A stretch of 64,000 nucleotides of DNA from Allium sativum (GCA_030737875.1 CM060909.1:27425659-27489658), one strand, 5' to 3'; numbered from the stretch's first letter, positions 1 to 12,223 are shown. Notes: generated from the sequence alone by a model not told the origin. Numbers and translations are program-made.

Positions 1-138
1 AATTGATTTGAAAGATGTGACAGTTATTTGGAAAGACCGAGTTTTATCTCATTCTAAATAATTATACGACAAGCATTGCAGTTTCTGAAGATGGTGGTTG
101 AAGACTGGAGATCTTCACATCGTTTGGATTATTGTTGA
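1..138. other. Left host flank of the first LTR element
   Basis: No gene is recognisable here. The last five bases (134-138, GTTGA) differ at one position from the five bases after the 3' LTR (11773-11777, ATTGA), so they are a possible slightly decayed target-site duplication. Confidence 0.5.
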
Positions 139-580
139 TGTAACACCCCGTATTTCTGTTAACACTAAAGTTCACAAATCAAAGAATAACTAATCTCAGA
201 TGTGAGAATTGAGGGAAAAGGGTTGCGCCATTGTGTTCATCTCGGAATTCTGGTTGAGATAGAGTCCGAGTTTCGTGAATTGGACTTCGTATGAAGAAGT
301 TATGACCATCGGAAGTTTCAAAAAAATTCAAACAGATTTCGAAAATTCAAATTTCAGAGTCAGAATGGGCTAGGCGGGAAATTTCCCGCCAAGGCCAGGT
401 CGACCATAGGGTCTACCTACCCTGACCAGGTCGACCATAGGGTCGACCCCCCTCCCCCGGGGCAGATTTGATTGATGACCTGTTTATGACTGTATGCTGA
501 GTCATTAGGGTTTCTGATCTGCTCTGATTGGCTGGGATTAATTCTGGGTTGATCGGACGGCTTAAATTAATCCTAAACTC

Positions 581-588
581 TATAAAAA
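581..588 (+). promoter_or_regulatory. TATA box of the 5' LTR promoter
   Basis: TATAAAAA sits about 440 bp into the LTR, after the GGTCGACC-rich segment. The same sequence occurs at the equivalent place in the 3' LTR (8960-8967). It is the best candidate for the element's transcription start region. Confidence 0.6.
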
Positions 589-1893
589 AGACATGTAGAC
601 TCAAACCCTAAAATCAAATTAAAATTAGATTCATGGCCTCCATGCCGTCGCCTTGCAACCTAGAATAGTCGCCGCCAATTGGAGAGGAAGAAAGCTAATC
701 AAATTCAATTCTATTCAACTCTAACAACGAATCTACTACAAAGGAAAGCTAATTCAACTTCAGAACTCAGATTTCAGAACTAAAGACCTTCTTTGAGTTG
801 TGAGTTCGATTTCTTTAATAAAATAATTAACAATTTAATTGGATTGAGTTATGATGCGATTATATGGTTATGTTGTGAATTATTGACTGCATGTTATCAT
901 CTATGTTGTAAAATTGTGATGTTATCATTTATGTTGCAAATTCTATGATGTTATCATCTATGTGGTAAAGTTGTGATGTTATCATCCATGTTGTAATTCT
1001 ATGATTATGTATTCATAGTGATGTTTCATATGCTAGTTTGGTTATATTGATTCATATGATAAATCATATGTATGTATACAACTTAGGATGTTAACTGAGA
1101 CATGAATCTTATGTAAGTTAGTGAAAATTATATATACAATCTTATATGTTTCATGACATCTATTGTAAGTGTAAATTAGATCTAAAGTTAGGCTATGACA
1201 TGTGTGAGTTATATGTTAGTATACAAATTTATATATGCTAGTTTACATGTTTAGATGTAAGTTTACACCATCGTTATGTTGCATAAATCACATATGCAAG
1301 TTTATATAAATATATGTGTTTGGAGTATGAATCATGTTATGTAAGTTTGTGGTTATTGCCTATGCAAGTTTACACCTTTAGAGGTAGATCTATGACATAC
1401 ATGATTTATGCAAGTTTATGACTATTGCCTAAACAAGTTCACACCTTTAGATTTGGATCTATGACATATGTAGTTTTATGCAAGTTTATGACTTTGTCCT
1501 ATGCAAGTTTTAGATGTAGAACCTCATTCACACATGCAAGTTCACCCCTTATGTTTAGATCTAGTTTTATCTGTATGTATGATGTGATGTTTTCTCTTTA
1601 TTCCATGAGTTAGACTATTCAAGTCTAACGTATATTTTACGTTAAACGAACAAACGTACAACGTGGGGGTAATGGGATAATATTAAAAGATATAATATTG
1701 AGAATTGGCATAAATGCCTTAAATGGCATAAAATAATTTTGTGATGAAAATTGGTATGATTTTGCATACCATAAATAGATGGACATAATTGAGTCAATTA
1801 TGACCATAGTTAAATTTGGAATTGATTGATAATTTGAATAGGGAAATTAATTCAAATTGGGGAATAATTAATTTTGTGTAATTAATCGTCTAA

Positions 1894-2112
1894 GACACGA
1901 GGTTAGGCTCTTTTGTGGTGTAAGACTGCCCGGACCCGCCCGGCAAATCCAGCTGCCACAAATGCTAGTCTAATGTGGGAGGTCTTTGGCATAAATCAAA
2001 TACATGACAGTTGTAAAGACACGAGTTTAGGCTCTTTTGTGGTGTAAGACTGCCCGGACCCGCCCGACAAATCTAGCTGCCACAAATGCCAGTCTAATGT
2101 GAGAGGTCTTTA
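1894..2112 (+). repeat. Tandem pair of a 95-bp LTR module
   Basis: Two copies (1894-1987, 2018-2112) start GACACGAG and carry GACTGCCCGGACCCGCCCG and CAGCTGCCACAAATG before ending AGGTCTTT. The pair recurs in the 3' LTR (about 10273-10372 and 10406-10502). Decayed pairs of the same module appear at 25448-25660 and, inverted, at 60444-60640, so the duplication is an old feature of this LTR lineage. Confidence 0.8.
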
Positions 2113-3240
2113 CAAGGTTACGGTGTTAATGAATTAAGAAACACTTAACCAGATAAACATGTAGTAGGACATGAAGGGGTTAAGTGGGTGCCTTGGGTGG
2201 CATGTGGAATTAAGAGGGTGCCTTGGGTGGCATTTGAAATACGATTATATGCACTTAACCAAAATTGAAACATGTAAGTGAACATGACTAAGAAGAGGGT
2301 TAAGTGGGATGTACTAGAGGAGACCAAGCCTAGGTGGATAGCTTGTGTCATGTAATGGGGGCCCATTTCAACCAGTAACCCATAAGTATCTTTGTGGGCT
2401 CGACCCAAGTCGAGGACGGGACACGCGTACTGGGCTTGACTATAAGAGGCCAAAACGGGTTAGCGGTGGCAACGCAAGTCCAACGGATTCATATGCGTGT
2501 GTGGGCCCGGGCTGGTAGGCAAGACGTTGTTGCATCGTGTAGGTATGAGCCGCGCATTATTGGTGGTATCGGGTTGCCACTTTGGGGAGTGATACACCTG
2601 CTGTGGGGCCAGCACGAGTATCTACAAGTTAGGGAGCCGATCACTTGGGGGAAGTGGGTACGCCTAGAGGAGATAGGGGCAGGCGGAACCTATGAAGGCA
2701 ACTAGGGGTGCACGAAACTACCAATATCATTATTAAGTTCTGTAGGCGGGATCAACCTTAGGGTGACTAGTGGTGGTGCAGTATAGTAATTATCTTATAG
2801 TGGTTTAGGTGCGCCTTTAACGTTATCTTTGTTCATCTTATTTCTTTGTTTACTCTGTCATACCTAATGGTTCACAGTCATTTCCTTATTTTCCAACTTA
2901 TGCCTTAGCCTAGTTATTTTGGTAATTATATTATTAAAGTTATCGCACTCGCCAGACTTTATGTCTGACCCACTTTGTTTCCTCCTCTTTCCTTCCATTC
3001 CCCCCAGGTGCTCAGGGTGGAACTAGCACCAGTGGAGCTTCATTTTGGACAGTTGTATCTCTGCTTTTAGAAGTTGCTTGGATCGCTGAAGTAAAAGTTC
3101 AGCCTATCTTATTTACGGCTATTTTGTATTGGGGTTATGTCTTTCAATTTATGTGCTTTGATTTAGTCAAGATGGATATTATGTACTTTGACTCTGGTAT
3201 TTGATGATGTAATCAAACTTATGTGTTTACCGCTGCAATG

Positions 3241-3246
3241 AATAAA
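3241..3246 (+). terminator. Polyadenylation signal in the 5' LTR
   Basis: AATAAA follows the conserved ACCGCTGCAATG block near the LTR end. The equivalent signal in the 3' LTR is at 11638-11643, where it would serve element transcripts. Confidence 0.55.
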
Positions 3247-3377
3247 GTTTTAAAGTTTTAAATACTATTTATATATGTCTTGTTGTTAAGTTTCTGTTCT
3301 ATACACACTTAAAACGCTCCATAGAAGTTAATGCATTTCCTTTGTGAGTGACATTAATGGACGTGGGGTGATACACG

Positions 3378-3389
3378 TGGTATCAGAGC
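3378..3389 (+). other. Primer-binding site, tRNA-Met type
   Basis: TGGTATCAGAGC begins two bases after the 5' LTR. It is complementary to the 3' end of plant initiator tRNA-Met, the usual primer of chromoviruses. Confidence 0.9.
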
Positions 3390-3581
3390 TGAAGGTTACC
3401 AGAACAGATATGAATTTTGAAAAACTGTTTTTCAAAAGCACTTTATAAAGAAGTACCTTCAAGAGTACGTTTTAAGGGAAGTATTTTCAAGAGAAAAGCT
3501 TATTTTAGAAAGCATAACCCCAAGAGCCATATATCTTTCCTTTGGTTCTTTTGTATTGAATCTTTCCTTTTTCGTTTCAGC

Positions 3582-4826
3582 ATGTCTGGAATTCCCGAGA
3601 TACCCGAGGGGATACCGATACCAGGATGGTTTAGAAGGTGTTTGGAGACTAGGGCCGCCACCGCAGGTCCAACAAATGCTCCTCCTCCTCCTCGTGTCGA
3701 TACTTTTGCAAAGATATGTAAGGACTTTTGGGCAATGGGTGGAAAACCTTTTCACGGGACGGAGACGTTTGTTGAAGCTCGAAATTGGCTAAAGGAGGTG
3801 GAAGAATTGTTTGGGATCTTTGAAGTGGAAGATGGAAGAAAGGTCCAGTTAGCTGCCTCGCTAGTGAAGGAGGAGGCCTCGTTTTGGTGGGAGGTCACTA
3901 ATGGAGAACGTCAAGTTGATACATGGCCAGGTTTCAGGCGGAGGTTTGAAGCAAAGTTTCTCTCACAGGCTGAAGGGAATTTATATATGGAAAGATTTTT
4001 GGCGGTGAAGCAAGGGAATCTATCGGTGAAAGAATACGTCAACAAGTTCAATCAATTGGCGAGATTTGGCTTGGACTTGGTGAATACACCAGAAAAGAAG
4101 GCCCTGAGATTTGTTAAGGGTTTGAACGAGCCGCTTCATGGGTTAGCTATGACCCACATCCCTATGGGGGCTACCTTTGAGAGGCTTATTGACATGGCGC
4201 TTATGCACGAAGAGGAGAAGGGCGCCAATGCTAATAAGGCACACGAGAAGAAAGGGGATCAAAAGAAACCGCAACAGCAACAACAGAACAAGAAAGGTGG
4301 TAAATGCAACAATGGTAAGGGAAAGAAAAGACGTTTTAACTGTGGGACACCAGGCCATCTAAGAAAAGATTGTACGAAGAAAAAGAAGACTGGTTGTTTC
4401 CACTGTGGCGAAGCGGGACATCTGATTAAGGACTGCCCAAGGAAAGGGCAGAGGGAAGGGTCTACCTCGGGAGGACAAGTGCAGGCTCTCATGGCACCAG
4501 GGCAGGCAAGGGGACAAGTTCAGGCTCTCGTGGTCCCACCACTGCAAGAACGAGGTAGAGAAATTTCTGTTGAAAGTTTAGTTTTTCTGTTTTATCATCC
4601 TGTCTGTACTTTATTCGATTCTGGCGCATCACATTCGTTTATCTCTACATCACCAGTTGAAACACTGTACCTAGATACTAGTCTAGTTACGGATCCCTTA
4701 GTAGTCTCAAATCCTATTGGTGGTTCGGATCATCTTTCTATGATTTTTCGGGATTTGAAGTGTTTATTTTGGGCGTTGGGTTTGAATGCAATGCCTTTGT
4801 TCTTGGCTTCATGGGCTACGGCTTGA
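3582..4826 (+). pseudogene. gag: gag and aspartic protease of the chromovirus
   Basis: Encodes the capsid-forming Gag and the start of the polyprotein protease. The frame is open from 3417, but the ATG at 3582 (MSGIPEIPEG) is the likelier start because the residues before it look like untranslated leader. A retrotransposon gag domain (ARNWLKEVEELF to MALMHEEEK) is followed by a Lys-rich linker and two zinc-knuckle units. The second is canonical (CFHCGEAGHLIKDC). The first has Arg where its first Cys should be (RFNCGTPGHLRKDC). The protease motif FDSGASHSF follows. The reading frame is then lost between about 4750 and 4826, and the protease/RT part continues in another frame from 4757. Family assignment is secure; function is lost. 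Confidence 0.9.
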
Positions 4827-6489
4827 TTCTGGGTATGGATTGGCTAACTAGATACGGGGCCATCCTAGATTGTGAAAGAAGGGTAGTTAGATTGTTGACT
4901 CGTTGTGGAAGGACCCTTGATATTTATTGTGACCCTAGAGGTCCAGTAATACTTAGCTACCTAGAATCCCTTGACTCATCCGATGATGATTTACATTCTG
5001 TTCGTATAGTCCGTGAATATGTTAATGTCTTTGATGAGGTGAGGGGTTTACCCTCAAAACGTGAGATAGACTTTCGAATATATCTAGTAGATAATGCGAA
5101 GCCAGTTGCATTGCCAGTGCGCCACATGGCTCCAAGAGAGAGAAGAGAACTCAGTAAGCAAGTGAAAGAATTGCTTGAGAAGGGGTTCATAAGACGTAGT
5201 ATATCGGAGTGGGATGCTCCAGTAGTATTTGCCACGAAGGCAGGTGGGTCCTTTAGACTTTGTGCGGACTATAGAGAATTTAATAAGCTTACTAAGAAGA
5301 ATAGGCACCCATTGCTGAAGATTGACGATCTCTTCGATCAATTAGTTGGCGCCTCAGTGTTTTCGCAGTTGGACTTAGCCATGGGTTTCCATCAGTTGAG
5401 AGTGGCTGAGGATAGCATAGACAAGACTGCATTTAGGACTCCAGACGGCTTCTTCGAGTGGCTTGTGATGCCCTTCAGTTTGACAAATGCCCCCGCATAC
5501 TTTGTTGACTTGATGAGTAGAGTCTTTAGGGAGTACCTTAATAAATTTGTGGTAGTCATTCTGGACGACATCTTGATCTTTTGTAAAAATGAGGAAGAGC
5601 ATGCCCTACATCTTAGGGAAGTGTTGGAGACTCTTCGAGCGCATATCCTCAAAGCTAAATTTTCAAAATTTCACTTTTGGAGGAAGGAAGTGTGATTCTT
5701 AGGGCACGTGGTTTCCAAAGAAGGGATAGCTGTGGATCCCGCGAAGGTATTGGCCATCCAGGATTGGAAGGTCCCTAAAAATGCTACCGAGATGAGGAGT
5801 TTCTTAGGATTGGCTGGCTACTATAGGAAGTTTATCAAAGACTTCGCAAAAATATCAGCCCCATTAATACGCTTGACGAAGAAGAACCAAGTTTTCACAT
5901 GGGACGTAGATTGTGATGATGCGTTCCAACGTTTAAAGAGAACTTTGACCACATCCCTAGTCTTAGTGTTGCCAGACGGGAGTAAGCCATTTACCGTTTA
6001 TATATCGATGCTTGTGGAATAGGACTGGGTGTGGTCTTAATGCAAGAAGGAAGGGTAACAGCCTATGGAGGGAGGCAGTTGAGAGTGCATGAGAAAAATT
6101 ACCCTACGCATGACCTAGAGTTGGCCGCTATTGTTTTCGCGCTTAAGTCTTGGCGCCATTATCTTCTTGGCAAGAAATTCAAATTGTTCACTAACCACAA
6201 ATCGCTAAAATACTTGTTCTCTCAGAAGGACTTGAACTTAAGGCAGCAAAGGTGGATGGAATTCTTAGCATCTTATGACTTCGAGATAGCATATACCCAT
6301 GGCAAGGGTAACATGGTGGCAGACGCCTTAAGTTGGAAAAGGTTGTCCTTGAGTCCATTGTTTGTTGAGCGGCGAAGCTTAGAGCTCATCTCTACATTTG
6401 ACTTTAGACCTTCCATTGACTTTGTACCCGGTTTACTAGCATCCTTAGAGGTCAGACCTATGCTTTTGGGATGGATTGGTGAGGCATAG
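4757..6489 (+). pseudogene. pol: Reverse transcriptase and RNase H of the chromovirus
   Basis: This is the DNA-synthesis part of the polyprotein. The protease C-terminal motif GMDWL is followed by the RT blocks [22 protein letters not shown] and [13 protein letters not shown]. The active site reads [11 protein letters not shown] (Asp codons 5564-5569), keeping both Asp. The connection and RNase H follow ([40 protein letters not shown]). Breaks: an in-frame TGA at 5693-5695, a frameshift at about 6002-6008 right at the first RNase H Asp, and a TAG at 6487-6489. The frame is otherwise continuous, so this is a recently inactivated gene. Confidence 0.92.
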
Positions 6490-7938
6490 CGAGATGACCC
6501 ATAGTTGGTTGAGTTAGTAAAAAAGCTCAAAAGAGGGGATTCATCGAGCCATCTCCGTAGGTATACCCTAGATAATAAGGGTTGGATACGTCGGGACGGT
6601 AGACTTTGGGTACCACGGGACGAGAATTTGAGGAAGACCATTCTTGATGATGCACATCGTTCGAAGATGACCATCCATCCCGGCGGGGACAAGATGTACA
6701 TGGACATGAGACGAGTTTACTTTTGGGCCGGCATGAAGAGGGATGTGGCTGAGTTTGTCGCTAGATGCTTAGTGTACCAACAAGTAAAAGCAGAGCAAAA
6801 GAAGCCCGGTGGGTTGCTTTACCCATTGGAGGTCCCACAATGGAAGTGGGAAAGTGTCTCGATGGACTTTATTGATGGGTTACCGAGATCAATAAAAGGT
6901 AATACGGGGATTTAGGTCGTGGTAGACAGACTTACTAAGAGCGGCCACTTCATTCCCATGAAGAGTAAGAGGACCGCTCCATGGTTAGCCTCCGTATACA
7001 TTCGAGAGATAGTTCGTTTGCACGCTGTTCCTTCTAGCATAGTGAGCGACCGCGATCCTATCTTCACTAGCGAGTTTTGGAAGAGCTTGCAAGAGGCGGT
7101 AGGGACTCAGTTATGTTTGAGCACCGCATATCATCCTCAGATGGACGGCCAAACCAAGAGGGTGAATCGTATTCTAGAGGACTTATTGAGGTTGTGTGTC
7201 TTAGACTTCAGAGGTACATGGGAGGAACATCTTCCGTTAGTGGAGTTCGCATATAATAATAGCTTTCAGTCTAGCATTGGCATGGCACCGTTCGAGGCTA
7301 TTTATGGACGGCCGTGTCGTTCGCCTATATGTTGGTGGGAGTCTACAGATAAGATCTTGCTTGGGCCCGATATAATTAGAGAGACTTCGGAAAAGATCGA
7401 TTTGATTCGATGGAGGATGAAGATGGCGCAAGATAGGCAGAAATCTTATGCGGACAAGAGGAGGACAAATCTTGGGTTTGATATTGGGGACATGGTCTTT
7501 GTCAAGGTGTCTCCAATACAGAATGTTGTTCGCTTTGGGTCCGTTGGGAAGTTAGCACCAAGGTTCGTAGGGCCGTTTCCTATTAAGGAGAGGATTGGGC
7601 AGATGGCGTATAGAGTGGAGTTGCCCAAGAGACTTAGTGGTGTACATGATGTATTCCATGTATCACATTTGAGGAAGTGCTTGCATGAGACCGCAGAAGT
7701 GGTAGAGCCGAGCTTGCTTAGAGAGGTGGAGATAGAGCGTGATTCGACGATTCGACGAGCTCCTACGTGCATTCTTGGGCCAGAGATTAAGAAGTTGAGG
7801 AATCGAGAGGTCAAGCTAGTCAAAGTGCACTGGGGAGATGATGAGAGCAATGCTACTTGGGAGACGGAAGAGAAGATGCATTCATTGTACCCTTTTCTTT
7901 TCGAGGGTATGTCTTTTAATTTCTCCTTTATCGCTTAG
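6490..7938 (+). pseudogene. pol: Integrase with C-terminal chromodomain
   Basis: Integrase inserts the cDNA, and the chromodomain is thought to steer chromoviruses to heterochromatin. In order: an HHCC zinc-binding region (HRSKMTIHPGG to ARCLVYQQ), the catalytic core ([37 protein letters not shown]), a GPF(P/K)I-type C-terminal domain and a chromodomain ([20 protein letters not shown]). Defects: TAG at 6502-6504 and 6913-6915. The second Cys of the CxxC pair is Tyr (CLVYQQ). The residue 35 positions after the second catalytic Asp is Lys, not Glu. The frame is the same from RNase H to the final stop at 7938. Even with the stops ignored this integrase should be catalytically dead. Confidence 0.92.
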
Positions 7939-8508
7939 CTTGTACTTGTTTTATCTTTAGTGTGTCCTCTCGCTAGTATCTTTGACCTTTGGATAGGGTA
8001 GTCCTATGGTTGAAACATGTGTTTGAGACATGTTATGTATGATGGATGCATGTGGATGCAAGTGTTTGCTAGTGGTTGCTCGTGGATGCATATACACACA
8101 CTTTAGGCACTAGATCGGCTCAGTCACTTCATATTGCATATTACATATTAATATGTGAACATATTTAAGTAATGGATGTATAATGATTGCACTATCATAT
8201 GGATGTTGCATTTTCGTGAATGGTTGTGCACACATGTAGAAATAATATGTATCGATAGGATTCTTTCGCATACATAATGGACGCATGGCAATATCATGGT
8301 TTGCATTAAGGAGGTCAACTGAATCAGTAGACCACCTGATTTTGCATTAGATAGAGAACATATACACACACTTCTTGAATATGTTCATACAACATTAGGA
8401 ATTTTATAAGGACAATGGATGCCTGTGTTTGATGGTTGAGTAGATGGTTGTTTGGATGTTAGGATATGCATTCTCCTTAACTTGGAGATTTCGGGGGCGA
8501 AATCCTTT
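7939..8508 (+). other. 3' untranslated region of the chromovirus
   Basis: Non-coding spacer between the integrase stop and the polypurine tract, with scattered GGATGCA and ACATGTTTGA-like words. Just before the purine tract is an imperfect dyad (GGAGATTTCGGGGGCGAAATCC, about 8483-8505, with a GATTTCG/CGAAATC core). It is also present upstream of the inverted LTR at 62184. Confidence 0.7.
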
Positions 8509-8521
8509 AAGGAGGGGAGAA
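8509..8521 (+). other. Polypurine tract
   Basis: AAGGAGGGGAGAA directly abuts the TG of the 3' LTR, as expected for the plus-strand primer of an LTR retrotransposon. Confidence 0.85.
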
Positions 8522-11500
8522 TGTAACACCCCGTGTTTTTGTTAACATTAAAGTTCACAAATTAAAGATAACTAATCTCAAATGTGAGAATTAAGAGAAA
8601 CGGGTTGCGCCATAGTGTTCGTCTCGGAATTCTGGTTGAGATAGAGTCCGAGTTTGCGTGAATTGGACTTCGTATGAAGAAGTTATGGCCATCAGAAGTT
8701 TTAGAAAAATTTAAATATATTTCGAAAACTCAAATTTCAGAGTCAGAATGGACTATGCGGGAAATTTACCGCCAAGGCCAGGTCGACCATAGGGTCGACC
8801 TACCCTGACCAGGTCGACCTGCCCCCCCCCCCCCCTCCGGGCAGATTTGATTGATGACCTGTTTATGACTGTATGCTAAGTCATTAGGGTTTCTGATCTG
8901 CTCTGATTGGCTGGGATTAATTCTGGGTTGATCGGGCAGCCTAAATTAATCCTAAACTCTATAAAAAAGACATGTAGACTCAAACCCTAAAATCAAATTA
9001 AAATTAGATTCATGGCCTCCATGCCGTCGCCTTGCAACCTATAATAGCCGCCACCAATTGGAGAGGAAGAAAGCTAATCAAATTCAATTCTATTCAGCTC
9101 TAACAACGAATCTACTACAAAGGAAAGCTAATTCAACTTCAGAACTCAGATTTCGGAACTCAAGACCTTCTTTGAGTTGTGAGTTCGATTTCTTTAATAA
9201 AATAATTAACAATTTAATTGGATTGAGTTATGATGCGGATTATATGGTTATATTGTGAATTATTGACCGCACGTTATCATCTATGTTGTAAAATTCTGAT
9301 GTTATCATTTATGTTGTAAATTCTATGATGTTATCATCTATGTAGTAAAGTTGTGATGTTATCATCCATGTTGTAATTCTATGATTATGTATTCATAGTG
9401 ATGTTTCATATGCTAGTTTGGTTATTTTGATTCATATGATAAATCATATGTATGTATGCAAGTTAGGATGTTAATTGAGACATGAATCTTATGCAAGTTA
9501 GTGAAAATTATATATACAATCTTATATGTTTCATGACATCTATTGTAAGTGTAAATTAGATCAAAAGTTAGGCTATGACATGTGTGAGTTATATGCTAGT
9601 ATACAAATTTCTACATGCTAGTTTACATTTTTAGATGTAAGTTTACACCATCGTTATGTTGCATAAAACACATATGCAAGTTTATATAAATATATGTGTT
9701 TGGAGTATGAATCATGTTATGTAAGTTTGTGGTTATTGCCTATGCAAGTTTACACCTTTAGAGGTAGATCTATGACATACATGATTTATGCAAGTTTATG
9801 ACAATTGCCTAAACAAGTTTAGACATTTAGATTTGGATCTATGACATAGGTAGTTTTATGCAAGTTTGTGACTTTGTCCTATGCAAGTTTTAGATGTAGA
9901 ACCTCATTCACACGTGCAAGTTCACCCCATATGTTTAGATCTAGTTTTATCTGTATGTATGTTGTGATGTTTTCTCTATATTCCATGAGTTAGACTATTC
10001 GAGTCTAACATATATTTTACGTTAAACGAACAAACGTACAACGTGGGGTACTGGGATAATATTAAAAGATTTAATACTGAGAATCGGCATAAATGCCTTA
10101 AATGGCATAAAATAAATTTGTGATGAAAATTGGTATGATTTTGCATACCATAAATAGATAGACATAATTGAGTCAATTATGGCCATAGTTAAATTTGGAA
10201 TTGATTGATAATTTAAATAGGGAAATTAATTCAAATTGGGGAATAATTAATTTTGTGTAATTAATCGTCTAAGACACGAGGTTAGGCTCTTTTGTGGTGT
10301 AAGACTGCCCGGACCCGCCCCGACCCGCCCGGCAAATCCAGCTGCCACAAATGCCAGTCTAATGTGGGAGGTCTTAGGCATAAATTATATACGTGACAGT
10401 TGTAAAGACACGAGGTTAGGCTCTTTTGTGGTGTAAGACTGCCCGGACCCGCCCGGCAAATCCAGCTGCCACAAATGCCAGTATAATGTGGGAGGTCTTT
10501 ACAAGGTTACGGTGTTAATGAATTAAGAAATACTTAACCAGATAAACATGTTGTAGGACATGAGGGGGTTAAGTCGGTGCCTTGGGTGGCATGTGGAATT
10601 CAGAGGGTGCCTTGGGTGGCATTTGAAATATGATTAGATGCACTTAACCAAAATTGAAACATGTAAGTGAACATGACTAAGAAGAGGGTTAAGTGGGATG
10701 TACTAGAGGGGACAAAGCCTAGGTGGATAACTTGTGTCAAATAATGGGGGCCTGTTTCAACCAGTAACCCATAAGTATCTTTGTGGGCTCGACCCAAGTC
10801 GAGGACGGGACACGCGTACTGGGCTTGACTGTAAGAGGCCAAAACGGGTTAGCGGTGGCAACGCAAGTCTAACGGGTTCATAAGCGTGTGTGGGCCCGGG
10901 CTGGTAGGTAAGACGGTGTTGCATCGTGTAGGTATAAGCCGTGCATTATTGATGGTATTGGGTTGCCACTTTGGGGGGGGGTGATACACCCCACTGTGGG
11001 GCCAGCACAGGTATCTACGAGTTAGGGAGCCGATCGTTGGGGGGTAGTGGGTACGTCTAGTGGAGATAGGGGTAGGCGGCACCTATGAAGGCAACTAGGG
11101 GTGCCCAAAACTACCAATATCATTATTAAGTTCTGTAGGCGGGATCAACCTTAGGGTGACTAGTGGTGGTGCAGTATAGTAATTATCTTATAGTGGTTTA
11201 GGGGCGCCTTTAATGTTATCTTTGTTCATTTTATTTCTTTGTTTACTCTGTCATACCCAATGGTTCACAGTCATTTCCTTATTTTCCAACTTATGCCTTA
11301 GCCTAGTTATTTTGGTAATTATATTATTAAAGTTATCGCACTCGCCAGACTTTATGTATGACCCCCTTTGTTTCCTCCTCTTTTCTTCCTCCCCCCCTAG
11401 GTGCTCAGGGTGGAACTAGCTAGCACCAGTGGAGCTTGATTTTGGACAGCTGTAACTCTGCTTTTAGAAGTTGTTTGGATCGCAGAAGTAAAAGTTCAGC

Positions 11501-11772
11501 CTATCTTATTTATGGCTATTTTGTATTGGGGTTATGTCTTTCAATTTATGTACTTTGATTTAGTCAAGATGGATATTATGCACTTTGACTCTGGTATTTG
11601 ATGATGTAATCAAACTTATGTGTTTACCGCTGCAATGAATAAAGTTTTAAAGTTTTAAGTACTGTTTATATTTGTCTTGTTGTTAAGTTTCTGTTCTATA
11701 CACACTTAAAACGCTCCATAGAAGTTAATGCATTCGCTTTGTGAGTGACATTAATGGACGTGGGGTGTTACA
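8522..11772 (+). repeat. 3' LTR of the chromovirus
   Basis: Second long direct repeat, ending GGGGTGTTACA, with the same TATA box (8960), module pair and AATAAA (11638-11643). It contains a run of 14 C at about 8822-8835 that differs in length from the 5' LTR, and a short extra duplication of CCCGGACCCGCC in the first 95-bp module (about 10307-10330). Differences from the 5' LTR are scattered substitutions and small indels. Confidence 0.92.
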
Positions 11773-12215
11773 ATTGATGTCTCAATTGGGCGGCACACTC
11801 ATGACGAGGTAATTAGTAGCAGTTGTAACATCTCGCATTTTACGTATCGAAGGGTTGTAAAATATTTTGGTTTATTCCTTGAGGGTTGTAACTTTCTCAT
11901 ATTTTAATATGTTAGTTATGGGGATGTGAGACATATAATTTTTACCAATTTTATTTTTACCAATTTTATTTTTGACCATTTTTCCCCTGTTAGACTTGTA
12001 CAGGGCATAACTTTTGACTGGGATCGAATCAGGTGTTGAGGTTGGTTTCATTGGAAAGGAAATGGTGTTTCCAATTACGTAAAGTGGTCACATTAAATAT
12101 TTGATTCAGTGGTTTGGAAGGAATCGCGGTTTTTGTGTTTCATAATTTATGTTCAGGTTTTTAGAGTCATTGATGGGATGATTTGATGAGCCTCATTAGT
12201 GGGCTGGTGGAGGGC

Positions 12216-12223
12216 TATAAATA
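12216..12223 (+). promoter_or_regulatory. TATA box of the older LTR
   Basis: TATAAATA, preceded by a G-rich segment, lies in the same relative place as the TATA box of the complete chromovirus LTR. Confidence 0.5.

Larger units (their letters stand above)
139..3375 (+). repeat. 5' LTR of the chromovirus
   Basis: The repeat runs from TGTAACACCCC to the bases just before the primer site. It holds a TATA box at 581-588, a run of short related repeats around 893-1003 (ATGTTATCAT units), many TATGCAAGTT motifs (about 1270-1560), two copies of a 95-bp module (1894-1987 and 2018-2112) and a polyadenylation signal at 3241-3246. It is 14 bp shorter than the 3' LTR. Small open frames inside it recur in the other LTR only because the LTRs are copies; they show no known protein domain. 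Confidence 0.92.
139..11772 (+). mobile_element. Ty3/gypsy chromovirus (Tekay/Del-like), full structure, inactive
   Basis: The element is bounded by two long direct repeats (139-3375 and 8522-11772). Each begins TGTAACACCCC; the 3' copy ends in the exact inverse GGGGTGTTACA, and the 5' copy ends with one change. A tRNA-Met-type primer site follows the 5' LTR and a purine tract precedes the 3' LTR. Between them lie gag, aspartic protease, reverse transcriptase, RNase H, integrase and a C-terminal chromodomain, in that order, which is the Ty3/gypsy order. The chromodomain and LTRs above 3 kb point to the Tekay/Del lineage. All coding parts are interrupted, so the copy cannot move by itself. The two LTRs look only a few percent different by eye, so the insertion is fairly recent on the scale of this window. 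Confidence 0.93.

Noticed and set aside
2145..2705. Frames of about 100 codons in the 5' LTR that recur in the 3' LTR
   Set aside because: Recurrence is due to LTR duplication. The 3' copy is shortened and shifted, and no domain is present.
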